Below are positions 60,550 through 64,000 of a stretch of 64,000 bases of DNA, in pieces. Where the stretch lies: contig CACZJU010000001.1 in NCBI GenBank assembly GCA_902781515.1, forward strand, positions 62,001 through 126,000, read 5' to 3'. How positions within the stretch are numbered: position 1 is the first letter of the stretch; each line of letters opens with the position of its first letter. Made by a program: the position numbers and the translations under genes. This DNA comes from an uncultured Bacteroidales bacterium. Lineage in GTDB: Bacteria > Bacteroidota > Bacteroidia > Bacteroidales > Bacteroidaceae. A model generated the notes under the pieces. That model did no database searches and was not told the origin of the DNA. It saw only the letters and a list, made by a program, of their open reading frames with translations.

Positions 60550-62369
60550 TGGATATCATACACTTACTTCCAGACTCCGTTGCCAACCAGATTGCTGCTG
60601 GTGAGGTAATCCAGCGCCCTTCATCTGTAATCAAGGAGTTGCTGGAAAATGCCATTGATGCAGGTGCTCATAGGGTAGATGTCATCATAGAAGATGCAGG
60701 ACGTACCTCGATACAGGTTGTTGACGATGGATGCGGAATGTCGGAAACAGATGCTCGTCTGGCATTTGAGCGTCATGCTACAAGTAAGATTGCTGAGGCT
60801 TCCGACCTTTTCACTCTCACTACTATGGGTTTCCGTGGTGAGGCTTTGCCGAGCATTGCTGCCGTTTCTCAGGTTGTTCTGCGAACGCGTACGGCCGATG
60901 CCGAATTAGGCACTGTCTTGACTATAGAGGGCGGGCGAGTGGTATCACAAGAAGTCGACAGTTGTGCTCCAGGTAGTAATTTCTTGGTTCAGAACCTGTT
61001 CTATAATGTGCCGGCAAGACGTAAGTTCCTTAAGAGTAACCAAACGGAGTTGTCGAATATCATTCAGGAGTTTGAACGTGTGGCTTTAGTAAATCCAGAC
61101 GTGTGTTTCACGTTTACACATGACGGACATTCGTTGAACAGCTTACAACCGGAATCTGTTCGTCAGCGTATCGCGACACTTTTCGGTAAACGCTTGAGCG
61201 AACAGTTGCTCAATGTTGATGTGGATACCACATTGTGCCATTTGACGGGTTTCGTAGGTAAACCTGAGTCGGCGAAGAAGAAGGGTGCTCGTCAGTTCTT
61301 CTTTATAAACGGCCGATATATGCGTCATCCTTATTTTCACAAAGCTGTGCAGGAAGCTTTCGATGATTTAATACAGGTGGGTGAGCAGGTGCCGTATTTC
61401 TTGTATATGCAAGTTGATCCGTCGACTATTGATGTGAATATACATCCTACAAAGACAGAGATAAAGTTCGAGAATGAATTGGCAATATGGCAAATCATTC
61501 TTGCGGCTGTAAAGGAATCACTTGGGCGATTCAATGCTGTTCCAACAATAGATTTTGATACCAATGGTCGTCCAAGTGACATTCCGGTATATAATCCGTC
61601 ATCCCCCTCGCATTCTACGGTTTCTATTCCTCGAGTAGATGTTGATAATACTTATAATCCATTCAAAGGTTCATCTTCCTCGCATCGTGTATCTGTGCCT
61701 AAAGATTGGGAACAGTTGTACATGCCTCCGCAGAGCAATGATTCGATACAGGCTGATATTTCTCTATTCAATAGTAATACGGAAGACGGAAATACTTCAA
61801 TAGAACGCAGTGTTCAGCATTATCAGTATCGTGGACAATATATTGTAACAGAGGTTCGTTCTGGACTAATGTTTATTGACCAGCATCGCGCGCACGTCCG
61901 CATATTATATAATATGTATAGGGATCAACTCGAGGGACAGCCTTCTACAACACAGGGTTTGCTCTTTCCGGAAGTGGTTCAATTCTCAATGTCTGACGCT
62001 CCACTTGTTGAAGAGATTCAGGATGAACTGCACGCTCTTGGTTTTGATATCACTTCGCTAGGGGGCGGCAGTTATAGTATACAGGGTTTGCCTGCGGGAT
62101 TTGAGGGCGCGGATCCACGACAATTGCTTACTGACATCATAGATACATTACGTGAACGGGCTCAAGGACTGGATCAGGAATTACACCATCGAATAGCAAT
62201 TGCACTATCACGACGTGCTGCGATTCCTGTTGGTCAGGTGTTGTCGCAAAATGAGATGGAGGATTTGGTGGAAAAGCTTTTCCAGCTTTCAGAACCCAAC
62301 TATACACCCGATGGAAAGACGATTGTTGTCATTTATCCACATGAAAATATGGAGAAAATGTTCAAATAA
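60549..62369 (+). CDS. mutL: DNA mismatch repair protein MutL
   Basis: 606 residues. GHKL ATPase motifs: E30 and N34 in VIKELLENAIDAGA, DDGCGM, and GFRGEALPSIAAV. The transducer domain follows (FLVQNLFYNVPARRKFLKS; FFINGRYMRHP; IDVNIHPTKTEIKF). The C-terminal dimerisation domain is recognisable, but the nuclease motif DQHA(X)2E(X)4E found in many MutL proteins reads DQHRAHVRILYNM (D444), so the metal-binding glutamates seem to be missing. The start was set at the ATG that overlaps the upstream stop because MDIIHLLPDSVANQIAAGEV is the family start. Confidence 0.95.
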   Translation: MDIIHLLPDSVANQIAAGEVIQRPSSVIKELLENAIDAGAHRVDVIIEDAGRTSIQVVDDGCGMSETDARLAFERHATSKIAEASDLFTLTTMGFRGEALPSIAAVSQVVLRTRTADAELGTVLTIEGGRVVSQEVDSCAPGSNFLVQNLFYNVPARRKFLKSNQTELSNIIQEFERVALVNPDVCFTFTHDGHSLNSLQPESVRQRIATLFGKRLSEQLLNVDVDTTLCHLTGFVGKPESAKKKGARQFFFINGRYMRHPYFHKAVQEAFDDLIQVGEQVPYFLYMQVDPSTIDVNIHPTKTEIKFENELAIWQIILAAVKESLGRFNAVPTIDFDTNGRPSDIPVYNPSSPSHSTVSIPRVDVDNTYNPFKGSSSSHRVSVPKDWEQLYMPPQSNDSIQADISLFNSNTEDGNTSIERSVQHYQYRGQYIVTEVRSGLMFIDQHRAHVRILYNMYRDQLEGQPSTTQGLLFPEVVQFSMSDAPLVEEIQDELHALGFDITSLGGGSYSIQGLPAGFEGADPRQLLTDIIDTLRERAQGLDQELHHRIAIALSRRAAIPVGQVLSQNEMEDLVEKLFQLSEPNYTPDGKTIVVIYPHENMEKMFK

Positions 62370-62420
62370 TAAGGGAAAATCAACAAAAATCGGTCAAACA
62401 TGTAAAAAAACCTTAAATTA

Positions 62421-62454
62421 TTTGCATGTTTCCCACAAATTCTTTGTACCTTTG
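62421..62454 (+). promoter_or_regulatory. Promoter of the OmpA-family gene
   Basis: TTTG (62421-62424), 22 bp, TACCTTTG (62447-62454), 56 bases before the ATG. Confidence 0.78.
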
Positions 62455-62510
62455 TGCCCAAACGGATTAATGGAACAAATATAGTTTAACCACTTTAATA
62501 AAAACAAAGT

Positions 62511-63701
62511 ATGAAAAAGTTAATGATGCTTCTTGCTTTCTTTAGCCTGACAAGCGTTGCTTTTGCCGCAGAGACTACAGAAAGCTATCCTACCAGAAAG
62601 CATGGTTATGTAAGCAACCGCTTCTGGGACAATTGGTTCATCGATGCAGGTATTACACATCTGTCATTCTATGGTAACCAAGAATTGGGCGTAAGTCCGA
62701 AACCTAATAAGAATCCTTTCTGGCCCGGTCGTCGTAGCTGGGGTGGTGAGATTAGCGTAGGTAAGTGGGCTACTCCTGCATTCGGTGTACGTGTTAAGAC
62801 TCAGTTCGCTTGGGGTACTCAAGTTAACAAGGACTGGAGCGATCCTACATATGTATCTGGTGCTAACCCCACGTTCAATCAGATGAGCATGAGCTTCCAG
62901 CCTATGTTGAACCTGAACAACCTGTTCTGTGGTTACAAGCCCCGCGTATGGAACATTAGTCTGTATGGCGGTCTTGGTTTCATGTACAACTTCGATGAAA
63001 GTGATGCTTCTATGATGGCTACTGTTGGTTTGTTCAATACTTTCAACGTAACAAAGCGTTTCCACATCAACCTCGATCTCTACACCGATTATGCCAACAA
63101 CTACATTGATGGCAATGATACTCCAGGCGTTGGTGGTAAGAAAATCATGAGAAGTGGTGACCTGATGTTCGGCGTTAGCGCTGGTGTTGGTGTTAATCTC
63201 GGTAAGGTAGGATGGGAGAAGGCTCCTGATATGGATGCAATCCTGGCTAACCACAAGTCTCAGATTGACGCCCTGAACGCTTCAATCTCTGGCCTCGAGG
63301 CTGAGAATGCTTCTTTGAAGGCTACTGCTGCAGCTAAGCCCAAGGAGGTTGTTAAGGAAGTTGTTAAGACCGTTGGTGAGTTCCAGTCTACCAGTGCTTC
63401 TGTATTCTTCAACATCAACAAGAGCACTATCGCTTCTAAGAAGGATCTCGTAAATGTTAAGGAATTGGCTGAAGCTGCCAAGAAGAACAATAAGAAGATT
63501 GTTGTTACTGGCTATGCAGATAATAAGACTGGTAGCTCTGCCTATAATCAGGCCCTGTCTGAGCGTCGTGCCGAGGCTGTTAAGCAGGCTCTCGTAGACA
63601 TGGGCGTTGACGCTAGCAAGATTGAGACCTCTGGTCAGGGTGGTGTTGCTGACCTGACTCCAATATCTTACAACCGTCGTGCTGTGGTTACTCTTAAGTA
63701 A
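62511..63701 (+). CDS. OmpA-family outer membrane protein
   Basis: 396 residues. Signal peptide MKKLMMLLAFFSLTSVAFAA. Beta-barrel region about 30-235 with alternating strands (NWFIDAGITHLSFYGN, NISLYGGLGFMYNF, MFGVSAGVGVNLGKV). A short coiled coil follows (about 243-288: LANHKSQIDALNASISGLEA). The C-terminal OmpA peptidoglycan-binding domain has ASVFFNINKSTI, VVTGYADNKTG and ALSERRAEAVKQALVDMGV. It anchors the outer membrane to the cell wall. Its strong promoter and terminator suggest an abundant, monocistronic protein. Confidence 0.93.
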   Translation: MKKLMMLLAFFSLTSVAFAAETTESYPTRKHGYVSNRFWDNWFIDAGITHLSFYGNQELGVSPKPNKNPFWPGRRSWGGEISVGKWATPAFGVRVKTQFAWGTQVNKDWSDPTYVSGANPTFNQMSMSFQPMLNLNNLFCGYKPRVWNISLYGGLGFMYNFDESDASMMATVGLFNTFNVTKRFHINLDLYTDYANNYIDGNDTPGVGGKKIMRSGDLMFGVSAGVGVNLGKVGWEKAPDMDAILANHKSQIDALNASISGLEAENASLKATAAAKPKEVVKEVVKTVGEFQSTSASVFFNINKSTIASKKDLVNVKELAEAAKKNNKKIVVTGYADNKTGSSAYNQALSERRAEAVKQALVDMGVDASKIETSGQGGVADLTPISYNRRAVVTLK

Positions 63702-63724
63702 TCTTTAGAGATATTTGAAATGAT

Positions 63725-63766
63725 GCATCGCATCGTCCTTTTGGATGGTGCGATGCTTCTTTTTTC
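63725..63766 (+). terminator. Terminator of the OmpA-family gene
   Basis: A 14-bp stem (63725-63738 with 63743-63756, two G-U pairs; arms GCATCGCATCGTCC and GGATGGTGCGATGC) with a TTTT loop, then TTCTTTTTT. Confidence 0.93.
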
Positions 63767-63925
63767 ATTCCGATGAAATGGGGATTTTTATCTGCTTGTA
63801 TAGGGAATTTCGGTATATATATGATTTTGTACCAAAATTTCCTATTTGTTTTCTATTTTGTTACGAATTTTGCATCGGTAAAAAGTACGTATTGTAAATT
63901 AAATCTGTAAATTAAATAATTAAAG

Positions 63926-64000
63926 ATGAAAACAAAAAATGTGTTTCTCGGCATGCTTATGTGCTCGACTGTTGGTCTGACTACATCCTGCCTGTCGGAA
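63926..64000 (+). CDS. Start of a lipoprotein gene (3' truncated by the window end)
   Basis: Only 25 codons are visible: MKTKNVFLGMLMCSTVGLTT, then SCLSE. A short charged start, hydrophobic core and TTSC lipobox (C22) indicate a lipoprotein signal peptide. No consensus promoter was found in the 160 bases after the upstream terminator; that stretch is AT-rich and otherwise featureless. Confidence 0.6.
   Translation, partial: MKTKNVFLGMLMCSTVGLTTSCLSE

Overview
The window looks like chromosomal DNA of a Bacteroidota species, most likely Prevotellaceae/Bacteroidales. Three things point there. Many genes are preceded by the Bacteroidota promoter pattern (TTTG, about 20 bp, then TAnnTTTG). The arginine cluster carries the N-acyl-ornithine transcarbamylase (argF') known from Bacteroides. 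Two secreted proteins end in type IX secretion (T9SS)-like tails. All assignments come from reading the sequence and from family knowledge; no database search was possible.

Layout. 1-24.6 kb: the 3' end of a secreted protein with a T9SS-like tail, then one uninterrupted gene for a secreted protein of about 8,044 residues. The last three quarters of that protein is built from about 120 units marked by YGGG/FGGG. 24.6-25.0 kb: a terminator, tRNA-Phe on the minus strand and tRNA-Pro on the plus strand. 25.0-28.5 kb: a surface-polysaccharide group (flippase, acyltransferase, GT14-type glycosyltransferase). 28.5-37.3 kb: argR, then GNAT, argG, argC, argD, proC, proB, proA and argF' in one direction, a combined arginine/proline biosynthesis operon. 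37.3-40.5 kb, minus strand: a SulP transporter and a lipoprotein. 40.7-43.2 kb: a POT peptide transporter and an EamA permease. 43.2-46.9 kb: a long-hairpin RNA candidate, a 1,001-residue secreted protein and a 59-residue small protein. 47.2-48.0 kb: three small genes (DUF2442-like, unknown, DUF4160-like). 48.0-48.5 kb: a palindrome-rich spacer. 48.5-51.8 kb: tig-clpP-clpX. 51.9-55.6 kb: recQ and guaB. 55.7-62.4 kb: two periplasmic parvulins, an LptA/OstA-like protein, a small membrane protein and mutL. 62.5-64 kb: an OmpA-family porin and the start of a lipoprotein.

How they fit together. The arg/pro block supplies most steps from N-acylglutamyl phosphate to argininosuccinate, and from glutamate to proline, under a locally encoded ArgR whose promoter carries two near-identical inverted ARG-box-like sites. 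tig-clpP-clpX is the conserved folding/proteolysis operon. The parvulins, LptA-like protein and OmpA all serve outer-membrane biogenesis.

The least ordinary features are these: the giant YGGG protein with its higher-order repeat order; a family of G/C-rich palindromic elements inserted in frame inside argC, proA, argF' and the acyltransferase gene; two intergenic arrays of short palindromes at 22-23 bp spacing, before argR and before tig; and a structured RNA at 43.5 kb that carries a promoter-like TATCTTTG and resembles 6S RNA.
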